From Bacteroidota bacterium (GTDB lineage Bacteria; Bacteroidota; Bacteroidia; 2-12-FULL-35-15), in contig CANFRC010000011.1 of NCBI GenBank assembly GCA_947449315.1, positions 62,001-126,000 on the forward strand: DNA of 64,000 bases, read 5' to 3'. Shown here piece by piece: positions 9,491 to 18,639 of this stretch. The number at the start of each line of letters is the position of its first letter. Positions within the stretch are counted from its first letter, which is position 1. A program made the translations under genes and the position numbers. The notes below the pieces were generated by a model. It saw only the letters and a list, made by a program, of their open reading frames with translations, was not told the origin of the DNA and did not search any database.

Positions 9491-10084
9491 TTGGAAAAAA
9501 CCTTTAAAAATAAAGAGATAAGCGATTTTGTGCGTATCGGGCTTTTACTTTTTTTATTCGCATATATTCTTTTTCGCATACTGGACTCAATGGATCTTTT
9601 TATTGAAGAGATTCATTGTGGAGCAGAAAAAGTAGTAACCGTTGACAAGAAAGAATATTTTTTGGCGAATGGTTATCGCTTCGACAATGCAAACGGCAGA
9701 TCGAGTGAAAGAGCTTTTGAGGGTTCGTATTCCGTAAAGTTGACTCCAGAAAATCAATATGGCCTTTCCATCACCTCAGGCAAACCAACTGCCCAGGAAG
9801 TGTATGAAGGAAGTGTTTGGTTTTATGAAAACAAAATAGAAGCCGATACAACTGGTTGGCCGTTTCTTGTTGCAAGCATAGGAAACCAATTTTGGAAAGG
9901 GGCGACGGAAATTGTTCAAAAAAAGGACGGCTGGGGAAAATTAGAATTTAAAATCACCATCCCTGAAGGAGTTTACAATGACCCTCTTGTTGTTTATTGT
10001 TGGAACAATACAAAGAATATTGTTTATTTTGATAACATGACACTCAGAAGAAAAAATTACATGAAGTTTTTCAGACAACAATAA
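9491..10084 (+). CDS. Membrane-anchored single beta-sandwich-like domain protein
   Basis: A 197-residue protein with one N-terminal membrane helix (about residues 15-31) and one extracytoplasmic domain (about 51-187). The domain shows FEGSYSVKL, NQYG, NQFWKG, DGWGKLEF, VVYCWNNTKN and IVYFDNMTL. It matches the C-terminal module of the GT-C protein at 3077-5020 and the two modules of the protein at 13431-15404. No enzyme motif is visible, so glycan binding or scaffolding is inferred. The start is TTG at 9491. The frame is closed by a stop at 9461, and no ATG precedes the membrane helix; the first ATG, at 9590, would remove it. The gene is divergent from MBOAT and convergent with the second AlgJ-like gene. 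Confidence 0.65.
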   Translation: MEKTFKNKEISDFVRIGLLLFLFAYILFRILDSMDLFIEEIHCGAEKVVTVDKKEYFLANGYRFDNANGRSSERAFEGSYSVKLTPENQYGLSITSGKPTAQEVYEGSVWFYENKIEADTTGWPFLVASIGNQFWKGATEIVQKKDGWGKLEFKITIPEGVYNDPLVVYCWNNTKNIVYFDNMTLRRKNYMKFFRQQ

Positions 10085-10102
10085 ATGTTAGAAAAACAGA
10101 TG

Positions 10103-11461
10103 TTATTTATTTATTCTTTTTTGATTATTCGTATACAGCCATAACGCGTTATTAAAAAATTCTACTGATTCGGGAACACCTTTTTCTTTCGCACTTTTTA
10201 CAAGTTGCGCTTTCCAAATTTTATCATTCTCAACATTTACAAAAAATGTTGCTACAAACAATCTGAACTCTTTCTTTTTTAGTTCATAGTAGTTGTTGTC
10301 TTTAGGCGCGTATCGTTCGTAGGCATCATCAATGAATCCATAAGGAAACTGAGCAAGCGAAGCTTCTGTTGCTAGCATACAAACAACATCTTGTTTTTCA
10401 ATTTCTTTTTTAATATCAAGCCCGCTAACTTTTTTCTCTTTTACATAACTCTCCGGGAAAATGGCATCATAATAAAGCCAATAATGATAGTCTGAGAAAA
10501 CGTTTGCAGGGATTCTTGTTTTTATGATACCGGCAAAGTAGCTGTCGGAGATACACAAAAAGCGAGGTTTCATAGTTGCCGAATCCGATTCATATTGAAG
10601 TTTAGCAATGGCCACTTTTGGTTGAGGAATTGTTGTAAAAATATTCATTAACGTTGCTGCATCATAATCATTGCATGCATTACCGGTATAGGAATTCATT
10701 TCAATAGAACGGACCTTAATTTTAGGGAGCGAAATTTTTCTTAATTCTTCTATATAGTGAATGATCTTCTTGCTTGCAAGCAAACAACCATAATCTGTCC
10801 AATGGACCCCAGTGGTGGAGTAGAGTGGATATGTTTCTGAATGTTTAATGGATAAAAAATATGAATGCAGATCTAAATTATTGACTTCAAACGCGTCAAA
10901 CATTTTTTTATAAACCTTATAATTAGTGCTATCCGGTTTCGCTTCCTTTTTAAAATTGTCAGGAATATATTCAGAATCAAAACTTCCTTTTCCTGGTGCT
11001 AACACAACAAAAAAATCGACGCCTCTCTTTTTTAATTCTGTTTGAACACACTTTATTTTTTGAACGTTAATTGCAATATGTTCTTTACCAACAAAATCTG
11101 CTCCGGTAAACGCCTCGATATAAGGCTTTAAAAAGACATAGCCATTTTTTCCAACTACAACATCTCCTGCATCGGAGGTTTTAAAAATACTGAAGTTAAT
11201 TTGATTGTGAAGTCGCACAAGTGAATTGTGAAAACCAATATTTTGTTCAAAAGCCAACATGAAATTTTTTTGAAAACGCTCATTCAGCCAAGTTGACTTT
11301 GTGATTTTAGGAAAAGGACCAGCAGAATCAATGCCATCTAATGGCTTTTCTTTTATGAAAGGAAAAAAAGCCTGAAACATTGGTATACACAATAGGAGCG
11401 CAAAGGAGAAAAAGATCCGCTTTTTTAATTTAATTGAAACATGTTCTACTGAAGAGCTCAT
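10103..11461 (-). CDS. Second AlgJ/AlgX-like SGNH protein
   Basis: A 452-residue membrane-anchored (about 15-35) paralogue of the SGNH protein at 6806-7990. Shared landmarks are LAPGKGSFDSEYIPDNF at about 154-170, the histidine motif GVHW at 218-221 and a nucleophile motif reading SDSY at 305-308 (S307), where most relatives have GDS. As in its paralogue, Gly replaces the Asp of DxHW. It follows the GH16-like gene by 16 bases in the same direction. Two such proteins with one MBOAT suggest either two acceptor positions or one catalytic and one accessory subunit; sequence cannot decide. An additional 90-residue C-terminal extension ends in a Lys/Asn-rich tail. Confidence 0.72.
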   Translation of the reverse strand: MSSSVEHVSIKLKKRIFFSFALLLCIPMFQAFFPFIKEKPLDGIDSAGPFPKITKSTWLNERFQKNFMLAFEQNIGFHNSLVRLHNQINFSIFKTSDAGDVVVGKNGYVFLKPYIEAFTGADFVGKEHIAINVQKIKCVQTELKKRGVDFFVVLAPGKGSFDSEYIPDNFKKEAKPDSTNYKVYKKMFDAFEVNNLDLHSYFLSIKHSETYPLYSTTGVHWTDYGCLLASKKIIHYIEELRKISLPKIKVRSIEMNSYTGNACNDYDAATLMNIFTTIPQPKVAIAKLQYESDSATMKPRFLCISDSYFAGIIKTRIPANVFSDYHYWLYYDAIFPESYVKEKKVSGLDIKKEIEKQDVVCMLATEASLAQFPYGFIDDAYERYAPKDNNYYELKKKEFRLFVATFFVNVENDKIWKAQLVKSAKEKGVPESVEFFNNALWLYTNNQKRINK

Positions 11462-11477
11462 TGTAATTCAGGTGCTT

Positions 11478-13427
11478 TTATTCGATGGTTAGATCATAAA
11501 TTTCTCCGGGAATATCATTCAAAGGAAACGGCAAGTTATCCTGAGAATAGGGCGCTCCAGGCCACCACTTTGTATTGTGATATTCTTGAGTGATGATTAA
11601 TAACATTTGATTGTTTGGAATGGACGTGACTTTATCATTCATATAGCCCACCACGCGCATCTTATCAGGAGAGGCGCCTATGCGCCAGATAATTTCTGTT
11701 GGCTTCCAGTCAATCTCAAAGTAATAGAATTTTGAACCAAATAGCTCATCATCAGTTTCTTCTTTTTTCTCTGTCAAGGCTCTGTAGGCTTCGTCCCAAC
11801 GATGCGCTTCAAAAGTTTGTCCTTTGTATTCAATAGGGTTGCAACCAATACCAAAATTTTTTGGTTCCCAACACGCCATGTCCCAATTGGTACAAGCAAC
11901 AGTAACATTAGCATCGGTGTTGGTAATTTCTTGTGGCAATGCCACATTCCAGCTTGCCACATTTTTATTGTTGTCAATCGGGTTTTTAAATACAGGAGGA
12001 AAAACATTGTCCGGACAATAAGGTGGCGTTTTTAAGATCTCAAAATCGATCTCGCTATAATCTACCAAAGGAATCCGTTTATCGTCGTGCCCGCCCCAAT
12101 ACGTAGCCATATATCCCTCTTTGTTACATGTCCTGCGATAGTTCCATTCACCACCACCTTGCGTGATCAGCCAGATCGCATTCGTTAACCCGTTCCACAC
12201 ATTGTTTTTATTTAATAGTTCAGTCAGTTTTACTTTCACTCTGTATTTTCCGTATGTGAGTCCGTGGCGCGTAATGATTCCAACACTTTCTTTTTTCCAT
12301 TCACCGTATTGTGTCTTCGGATTTTTAATGATTATTTTTTTCTCCTTTGGATCGGAGACAACCGTTTCGCAAGGACGTTTAGAAGTTTGAATAATAGTAG
12401 GGATCAATTCATCTTTCGAATAAAATGATTTATTCCAGTTGTAATCCATCTTCGAATAATTGTCTTTCAAGATATCGGCAACAACAGGAATGTTATCCAT
12501 TTTTGTGGATATATCTACATAATTTATGAATTGTTGGATGGGCGCGTTTTTGTATAAGTTACTGTCTTGCCCGCAGGTGGCGCAGAAATAAGATTTATCT
12601 TCCTCCCCATTAAAACGTGCGTCATCCACATAAATTCCACCACCCAGATTCGGTTGTGCAGTCACTTTTAAAAGCGATGCAGATTTATAGGCGATCATGT
12701 TTTGCAACAACTTTCCGTCTCCGTTTAAATAATAGTAATAAGGATTTGAAAAATGTCCGTTATTCTTTTGATTAATATTTTGAATATAAGTAGGAATAGT
12801 TTTTAGATTATTTTCAGAAACAACAATCAATAGGAAGCTATAGTTTCCAACACGAGGATTGCGTTGCCAGCGGTTGTTAACACCGTTCTGAATATAGCGT
12901 TCATCATTGCGCGGATTACCAATTATGCGAAAGATGTCATTTGTCTTATGAAATGAATTGTCGGAAGGAACGCAAATCTTTTTGAAGGTGGTGGCGGTGT
13001 TTTCCCAGCTGCCGTAAAAATTTTCTTCAGCTAAAGGGTTTTCTCTTTTGGTCAGCGCGTCAATCTCATCAAATTTGTAGCTTTCGTTTTGGTAATAGAT
13101 TTTATAGTAAAAGTTTTGTGTAGAAGAGGTGTTGTTTTTTATTTCGAACTGGAATGCAAAACTTCCTTCTTGTATTTGTTTAGATGTTGGAATTATAAAT
13201 CCGCTGTTCGCATTGTTGTAATCAATAAAAATAGTTTTCGATTCCATACTGTCCTTTTGCCAGTTAGAGAGCGGGTTAAAGTTCTGAATGCTGAAATCGG
13301 AGCAACTTAACTTTTCGGATGTTATAGCGTTATTGTTGCAGGAAAAGAAAAAAGGTAAAATGATTACCAGCACGTATGCTCTGTTTAATATACACGCCCA
13401 GAGGCGATGTGTTTCTTTTTTTATCAT
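11478..13427 (-). CDS. GH16-like glycoside hydrolase lipoprotein
   Basis: A 649-residue probable lipoprotein: hydrophobic segment 17-29 then FFFSC with Cys30. Residues 375-649 look like a GH16 concanavalin-type beta jelly roll. YGKYRVKVKL (393-400) and EIDFE (459-463) match the GH16 catalytic pattern E-[ILV]-D-x-E of the form without the beta-bulge, with E459 as nucleophile and E463 as acid/base. WKPTEIIWRIG (575-584) is the strand that normally follows. Insertions between these elements are large. The first 350 residues are unassigned but contain a GGGIYVDDARF strand like that of carbohydrate-binding modules. It may trim or remodel the polymer made by this locus; the target glycan is unknown. 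Confidence 0.72.
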   Translation of the reverse strand: MIKKETHRLWACILNRAYVLVIILPFFFSCNNNAITSEKLSCSDFSIQNFNPLSNWQKDSMESKTIFIDYNNANSGFIIPTSKQIQEGSFAFQFEIKNNTSSTQNFYYKIYYQNESYKFDEIDALTKRENPLAEENFYGSWENTATTFKKICVPSDNSFHKTNDIFRIIGNPRNDERYIQNGVNNRWQRNPRVGNYSFLLIVVSENNLKTIPTYIQNINQKNNGHFSNPYYYYLNGDGKLLQNMIAYKSASLLKVTAQPNLGGGIYVDDARFNGEEDKSYFCATCGQDSNLYKNAPIQQFINYVDISTKMDNIPVVADILKDNYSKMDYNWNKSFYSKDELIPTIIQTSKRPCETVVSDPKEKKIIIKNPKTQYGEWKKESVGIITRHGLTYGKYRVKVKLTELLNKNNVWNGLTNAIWLITQGGGEWNYRRTCNKEGYMATYWGGHDDKRIPLVDYSEIDFEILKTPPYCPDNVFPPVFKNPIDNNKNVASWNVALPQEITNTDANVTVACTNWDMACWEPKNFGIGCNPIEYKGQTFEAHRWDEAYRALTEKKEETDDELFGSKFYYFEIDWKPTEIIWRIGASPDKMRVVGYMNDKVTSIPNNQMLLIITQEYHNTKWWPGAPYSQDNLPFPLNDIPGEIYDLTIE

Positions 13428-13430
13428 GCG

Positions 13431-15404
13431 CTAATTTGTTGAGCCTCCTTCAATACTATATACTTGTGTGCTGTTTGGAAGTTCGGGTAAACTTTCAAAC
13501 AGGTTGCATCGTGTTCCTTTAAAATTATTGTCAGCGCAATTTCGCATCATAACAATCAGCGATGTTTTGTTTGAACTCAGAAATTTACCGCAAACGATTT
13601 TCACAAATTCATAATACTTAGGATTGTTATCGTTAGGATAGCCTTTAAAATCAACGTTTCCAAGAATCGTATAGCCGTCTTTTTCTTGTTCAACCAATTT
13701 AAGATCAAATCGCCAATCGGTATTCAGTTTAAGTATTTCGGGGCTTCGCTCACCAAAATAATTTCCTGGAAAAAGAAAGTCGGAGGACTTAAACACATCT
13801 TTAGAGTTTCCTAACGATGGCGTTTCAAATTTTGATACCCATGATTTATTCAGATTGTTTTTATCTCCTTTTGATTTTACACTCCATTTTTTTCCATCAA
13901 ACTCGATCACGCTCCACGCTTGATTTTTTTTGTTCAGAACAAGCACGTCAGATTTCCCATCGTTATTAAAATCTCCGGATGAAAAGGAGTTGATTTCATT
14001 CCAAATAGAATCCGTCCTATTAAGGCTTTCCCAGATGTTTAAAAACTCCTTTTTTTCCTGTGAATATCTAAACATACCAACCCTGTTTGATTTAATGCAG
14101 AGCACTTCATCCAGATTGCTTTTGTCTTTATCGAAATTTCCTGTTAAGAAAGAGTCGTTCGGAGAAAAATCGGCAGTTTCACTTTTTTTATCTGACACAA
14201 TACTCGTGGAATTTTCATTTTTTATTTCTTGTTTTTGTAGCCAGATTGTTTTAAAAGGAGGCTTATTTCTTTCTGTTATAAAATGTTTTTCATAGATAGC
14301 ATTTGCATCAAGCGTTGATGGAGCGCCCCTTCTTTCAGCGCTTTCACCATATACGATTTCTAGGTCATCAACGATTACATCAGATTTTCCTTTGTTCCAA
14401 ATGTTCACAGTTAGCAGGTCTTCCGGAGTAATTTTTTCTATCGGGAGAATAAATGCGGCATTGATCTTAGACCATTGGTTTTTTGGAAAATGATTGTTCT
14501 CAGAACTTTTGCCACCCCAAAAAACAGTTTCGTTTTTGGAGTTCGTTACCGAAGCAGTTATCACGGTGTTCGGATGATCGGTTAGTGGGTAAACCCAAAT
14601 ACTCAGCTTTATTTTTTTGATCGGTTCGGCAGATACATCTTTAATTTTTTTGATGACAGAAGGACCATATTCTTTATTCCCTGTTAAATCGCATGCAAAT
14701 TTTCCAGAGTGAGCGGTTGTTTCTTTTATTGTTTCTATTCCGTTAAGCCCTGTTGTTGTCTCAAAATCAAAAAAGAAATTCGTATTCGTTGCTTCTTTTT
14801 GGCTTGTCGTTTTTGCTTCCGCCATTCCGTAATAATTGACAGTAAGATCATCTATAAAAACTATTTTTTTATTTCTGTTCCAAGCATACAAAGTGAGTGA
14901 GTTTTCAGGAATTAAAAATTCGGGTTTAATTTCAAAGTGGATGGTATCGTTTGACCAAGTGTCTTTTTTCTTGGATAGTATAGGCACACCGTTCCAATAG
15001 ATATTTTTTCCTGTCTTATCATTGATTGCAAATACATAAAGCGCCGATGTGTCCATGTTTTCTGTTATACACTGGAAGGCAAGGGAAATAGAAGTTAAGT
15101 TTTTATATGAAGGAATATCACTTAATAAATGATTGACTCCAAACCCATATTCCAAATTAGGCGATAGCTTGGAAGATTTTTTGCCGGAAAACGCTTTTTC
15201 AGAAGTGATCGAGGCATTGCCAGAACTTTCGAAATCAAAATATTCTGTTAACAAGGAAACTGTTACGAGCGTGTCTTGGGGTTGCTCTGTTGCAACTGTT
15301 GTCTCAGCAATAGGCACATTTTTCTTCAGAAACAAGAAAGCTCCCGTAAAGCCTGAAAAAACAATAATAGAAAAAACAATAAATCGTTTTTTTTGATCGT
15401 TCAT
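13431..15404 (-). CDS. Membrane-anchored protein with two beta-sandwich-like modules and FG-GAP-like repeats
   Basis: A 657-residue protein with an N-terminal membrane helix (about 8-26). Modules at 51-193 and 210-353 are tandem copies of the FSGK...WNxxKK...IDDL domain also found at 3077-5020 and 9491-10084. From about residue 415 there are FG-GAP/VCBS-like blades, for example GNFDKDKSN, GDFNNDGKSDVLVLN (477-491) and a less regular copy at about 546-600, suggesting part of a beta propeller. No catalytic motif is visible. It is first in the minus-strand run with the GH16-like and second SGNH genes, with a 3-base gap to the next gene. A glycan-binding or scaffold role on the outer face of the membrane is inferred. 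Confidence 0.62.
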   Translation of the reverse strand: MNDQKKRFIVFSIIVFSGFTGAFLFLKKNVPIAETTVATEQPQDTLVTVSLLTEYFDFESSGNASITSEKAFSGKKSSKLSPNLEYGFGVNHLLSDIPSYKNLTSISLAFQCITENMDTSALYVFAINDKTGKNIYWNGVPILSKKKDTWSNDTIHFEIKPEFLIPENSLTLYAWNRNKKIVFIDDLTVNYYGMAEAKTTSQKEATNTNFFFDFETTTGLNGIETIKETTAHSGKFACDLTGNKEYGPSVIKKIKDVSAEPIKKIKLSIWVYPLTDHPNTVITASVTNSKNETVFWGGKSSENNHFPKNQWSKINAAFILPIEKITPEDLLTVNIWNKGKSDVIVDDLEIVYGESAERRGAPSTLDANAIYEKHFITERNKPPFKTIWLQKQEIKNENSTSIVSDKKSETADFSPNDSFLTGNFDKDKSNLDEVLCIKSNRVGMFRYSQEKKEFLNIWESLNRTDSIWNEINSFSSGDFNNDGKSDVLVLNKKNQAWSVIEFDGKKWSVKSKGDKNNLNKSWVSKFETPSLGNSKDVFKSSDFLFPGNYFGERSPEILKLNTDWRFDLKLVEQEKDGYTILGNVDFKGYPNDNNPKYYEFVKIVCGKFLSSNKTSLIVMMRNCADNNFKGTRCNLFESLPELPNSTQVYSIEGGSTN

Positions 15405-15431
15405 AATGGCTTTAGCTAGGTATAAAAATTA

Positions 15432-17240
15432 TTATTGTTTAATACTCACTTTGTTTTTCTTCTCAATAGAAGCCCTGATGTCTGCTAATTGCCCTTTAGG
15501 AATAGCGTTGATCAGGTTTTTTGTATATTCACTTTGCGGGTTGGAATAAATTTCGTCAGCATCCCCCATTTCTTCTACTTTCCCTTTATTCATAACAACC
15601 ATGCGGTCGCTCATGAATTTTACTATGGAAAGGTCATGTGAAACAAAGATATAGGTGAAATCAAATTCGCGTTTTAATTCGTTTAATAAGTTCAACACCT
15701 GAGCTTGCACAGAAACATCTAATGCGGAAACAGACTCGTCACAAATAATAAATTTTGGGTTTAATGCGATTGCTCGGGCGATACAAACTCTCTGACGCTG
15801 CCCACCTGAAAACTCATGGGGGTAGCGGTAAAAATGCGATTCATTCATGTTTACACGATGCAATAACTCAATCACTCTTTCTTTTCTTGCCTTGTCATTT
15901 TCAAGAATACCATGCACCTGCATCGGTTCCATAATGGCTTGTCCAATGGTAATACGAGGGTTTAAAGAAGAATAAGGGTCTTGAAAAATGATTTGAATGT
16001 CTTTGCGTAACTCACGCATTTTAGCGGCATCGATTTTTGTAATGTTGATGCCATCAAATAGTATTTCACCACTTGTGGGTTCTATCAAACGTAAAATAGT
16101 TCTTCCAAGGGTTGTTTTTCCGCATCCCGATTCCCCTACTAAACCAAGGGTTTCGCCAGGGTATACATCAAATGAAACATCATCAACAGCATGTACAAAC
16201 CCTTTCGCTTTTCCAAACAGTCCTCTCTGTATCGGAAAGTATGTTTTTAGGTTTTTGATCTGTAATATAGGCTGTTTGGAATATAATTTTTTATGTGCTT
16301 CCGTACGTTCTTCTTTAGAAAGAACATGCTTTTCGGCGACGTCTTTAACAGATGGAGTGCTTTCGATTAGTTCACCAGCATCATTTGTTTTCATGAAATC
16401 GGAAACGGTTGGCAACCAAAGAAGGCGTTTGTCCAATGGAGGACGACACGCTAAAAGACCTTTCGTATAAGGATGTGTTGGGTTCGAAAAAATATCTAGA
16501 ACGCTGCCTTGCTCTACAATTTTTCCTTTATACATTACCACCACTTTGTCGGCAAGTTCAGCAATAACGCCTAAATCGTGCGTGATGAACATAATGCCCA
16601 TTTTCTGCTCGCGCTGTAATTTTAGCATCAGATCTAAAATAGTTGCTTGTACTGTTACATCCAAGGCTGTAGTAGGCTCATCGGCAATTAAAATAGTAGG
16701 CTTACAGCTCATGGCCATAGCAATCATGACACGCTGCTTTTGTCCACCAGATATTTGGTGAGGGTAGCTGTTAAAAATATCGTCAGGACGAGGAAGCTGC
16801 ACCTCTTTAAATAAGTTGATGGTAAGTTCTTTTGCTTCTTTTTTGGAAACTTTTTGGTGGAGTAAAATGGCTTCCATTACCTGATCACCGCAGGTGTATA
16901 CAGGGTTTAAGGAGGTCATCGGCTCTTGAAAAATCATTGCAATTTCGTTTCCACGAAGTTGACGCATCTCTTTTTCAGGAAGCGTTACAATATCAATAGG
17001 GCCTTTTGTTTTTGAGTGAAAAATGATCTCTCCAGCGGTAATTTTACCTGGCGGGTTTGGGATCAGTCGCATCACAGATAAAGAGGTTACAGATTTTCCG
17101 GAGCCCGATTCGCCAACAATACCAATTGTTTCACCTTTAGATAACGTAAAAGAAATATTGTTAACCGCCTTTACTGTTTCGTCTTCAGTACGAAATTCTG
17201 TAACTAAATTTTTTACTTCTAACAACAATTCATTTGTCAT
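15432..17240 (-). CDS. Fused double ATPase of an oligopeptide/dipeptide-type ABC transporter
   Basis: This 602-residue protein contains two complete ABC nucleotide-binding domains, as in YejF- or GsiA-like ATPases of the Dpp/Opp family. The first has Walker A GESGSGKS, signature ISGGQKQRV and Walker B ILIADEPTTALD. The second has GESGCGKT, FSGGQRQRV and FIICDESVSALD, where Ser replaces the usual Pro-Thr but the catalytic Glu remains. The THPYTKGLLACRPP stretch after the first domain is the characteristic oligopeptide-transporter C-terminal element. It would power import of small peptides or similar solutes. No permease or binding protein is encoded in this window, so the partner genes are elsewhere. 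Confidence 0.9.
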   Translation of the reverse strand: MTNELLLEVKNLVTEFRTEDETVKAVNNISFTLSKGETIGIVGESGSGKSVTSLSVMRLIPNPPGKITAGEIIFHSKTKGPIDIVTLPEKEMRQLRGNEIAMIFQEPMTSLNPVYTCGDQVMEAILLHQKVSKKEAKELTINLFKEVQLPRPDDIFNSYPHQISGGQKQRVMIAMAMSCKPTILIADEPTTALDVTVQATILDLMLKLQREQKMGIMFITHDLGVIAELADKVVVMYKGKIVEQGSVLDIFSNPTHPYTKGLLACRPPLDKRLLWLPTVSDFMKTNDAGELIESTPSVKDVAEKHVLSKEERTEAHKKLYSKQPILQIKNLKTYFPIQRGLFGKAKGFVHAVDDVSFDVYPGETLGLVGESGCGKTTLGRTILRLIEPTSGEILFDGINITKIDAAKMRELRKDIQIIFQDPYSSLNPRITIGQAIMEPMQVHGILENDKARKERVIELLHRVNMNESHFYRYPHEFSGGQRQRVCIARAIALNPKFIICDESVSALDVSVQAQVLNLLNELKREFDFTYIFVSHDLSIVKFMSDRMVVMNKGKVEEMGDADEIYSNPQSEYTKNLINAIPKGQLADIRASIEKKNKVSIKQ

Positions 17241-17339
17241 CTGACTCGGGGTTTTTCACAGAGTGATAAAAATACGTTTTGTTGAGGAAACATGCAAGTT
17301 GTTGGCGACAGAAGGGCTTAACCCTTATAAGGAATCCGT

Positions 17340-17888
17340 TTAATTAGCGTCTGGATAAATCCAGATTGATATTTTGCCTGGACTGTTAGGTACTGTGAAA
17401 TCCGAGCTTTCATTGCTTAGGTTGATCCTAACTACACCGTATTTTTCAGACATTACCGTCCAGATGGTATAGTCTTCATGGCTTACACTAGCACCATAAT
17501 GATCGTCAAAGAAAAGTTTAAAAGAATTAAAAATGCGGTCTGTATTATCCGGGTTTGCAATATAAATATCGGATTGTATTTCATTTAAACCACCCTCATC
17601 AAATGAATATGCGATGTTAAATGTGTTGGAGCTGTCTAATTTATTTTCATAATACAAATAACCATCATCCGCTTCAGATGGTTTTCCTTTCTCGTGAGCT
17701 TGCACAGCATCTAATTTTTCACCTAGACTTAACCCTCTGAAAGCTCCGCTATCGCTTACCATTACATCTTCCAGCAGTGTTCCGTATTTTTTTAATTTGG
17801 ATTCGGGCTGTTTACACGCGCTAACAAAACAAATAAATAAAATTAGTAAAAGAGTTGTTTTAAAGAGTTGTTTTTGAAAAGAGAACAT
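17340..17888 (-). CDS. Small uncharacterised lipoprotein
   Basis: A 182-residue protein with a lipoprotein signal: hydrophobic segment about 10-22 and lipobox FVSAC before a Lys/Pro-rich linker. The mature part has alternating hydrophobic strands and contains FRGLSLGEKLDAV, FNIAYSFDEGGLNEIQ and a C-terminal KISIWIYPD. I recognise no family and assign no function. It stands alone between the ABC ATPase (99 bases upstream of whose start its stop lies) and the exonuclease gene, all on the minus strand. Confidence 0.75.
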   Translation of the reverse strand: MFSFQKQLFKTTLLLILFICFVSACKQPESKLKKYGTLLEDVMVSDSGAFRGLSLGEKLDAVQAHEKGKPSEADDGYLYYENKLDSSNTFNIAYSFDEGGLNEIQSDIYIANPDNTDRIFNSFKLFFDDHYGASVSHEDYTIWTVMSEKYGVVRINLSNESSDFTVPNSPGKISIWIYPDAN

Positions 17889-17932
17889 GTTAGCAGTTTA
17901 TGCAGTAAAGATAGTAAGAAAATATGCCGCGG

Positions 17933-18631
17933 TTATGCAACAACAACATTTTTATTTTCAATCAGTGGTTCTCCCATAAAACGTAAGAGTAGTTGGGCAA
18001 CTGTTAAAACGTCTTTTTGGCAATAGGTGACAATTCTTTTCAGATTTTTTTCTTCCCAATAAACTCTTGCAACGTCAGAGCCATCTATATCATCTTTAGG
18101 TGTCGGAATATTAAAAATAGAAGCCAACAAATTCAAGGAAGTATAGTTTTTGTAATCTCCGAATTTCCAAAGTTCCATGGTATCTAAATGGTTTATTTCC
18201 CATGGTTTTTTTCCGGAAATAGCTAGTGTTTTTGGTAATTTTAATCCGTTAATGAGCAGCCTTCTGCACATAAATGGGAAGTCAAACTCCTTTCCGTTAT
18301 GTGCACACAGCAGGTGGTCCTTCCTGTTAAAATGCTTATTTAGCAAGGCTGAAAAATCTTCTAAAATTTTTTTTTCATCGTTACCGGAAAAGGACTTTAT
18401 ACGAAATGTTTCTTCGTTAAAAAATCCTACGGAGATGCAAATTATTTTTGAGAATTCAGCAAAGATCCCCGCTTTTTTATAATGCATTTCTGGAGTTTCT
18501 GTTGTTTGAAAACGAAATTTTGAATCCCAAAGCGGCTTTAGTTTTGGATCAAGATCTTCGTATTTATATACGATTGGCGCGGTTTCAATATCCAAGAACA
18601 GAACATTGCTTAACTTAATTGTTTCCAGCAT
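17933..18631 (-). CDS. Predicted 3'-5' exonuclease (DEDDy, PolB-like)
   Basis: A 232-residue stand-alone exonuclease domain of the DEDD superfamily, related to the proofreading domain of family B polymerases. Exo I is FLDIETAP (D14, E16), Exo II is in AHNGKEFDFPFMCRR, and Exo III is YCQKDVLTVAQLL, whose Y-x3-D spacing marks the DEDDy branch. It probably degrades single-stranded DNA or RNA 3' ends with two metal ions; the biological substrate is unknown. The upstream gene at 18640 ends 8 bases before its start, so the two are likely co-transcribed. Confidence 0.85.
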   Translation of the reverse strand: MLETIKLSNVLFLDIETAPIVYKYEDLDPKLKPLWDSKFRFQTTETPEMHYKKAGIFAEFSKIICISVGFFNEETFRIKSFSGNDEKKILEDFSALLNKHFNRKDHLLCAHNGKEFDFPFMCRRLLINGLKLPKTLAISGKKPWEINHLDTMELWKFGDYKNYTSLNLLASIFNIPTPKDDIDGSDVARVYWEEKNLKRIVTYCQKDVLTVAQLLLRFMGEPLIENKNVVVA

Positions 18632-18639
18632 AAACGATA

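Noticed and set aside
9415-9579. N-terminal extension of the MBOAT frame (55 extra codons)
   Set aside because: The AlgI-type start MVFSNNFF lies at 9414, a -7 box falls within the extension, and it would overlap the divergent gene.
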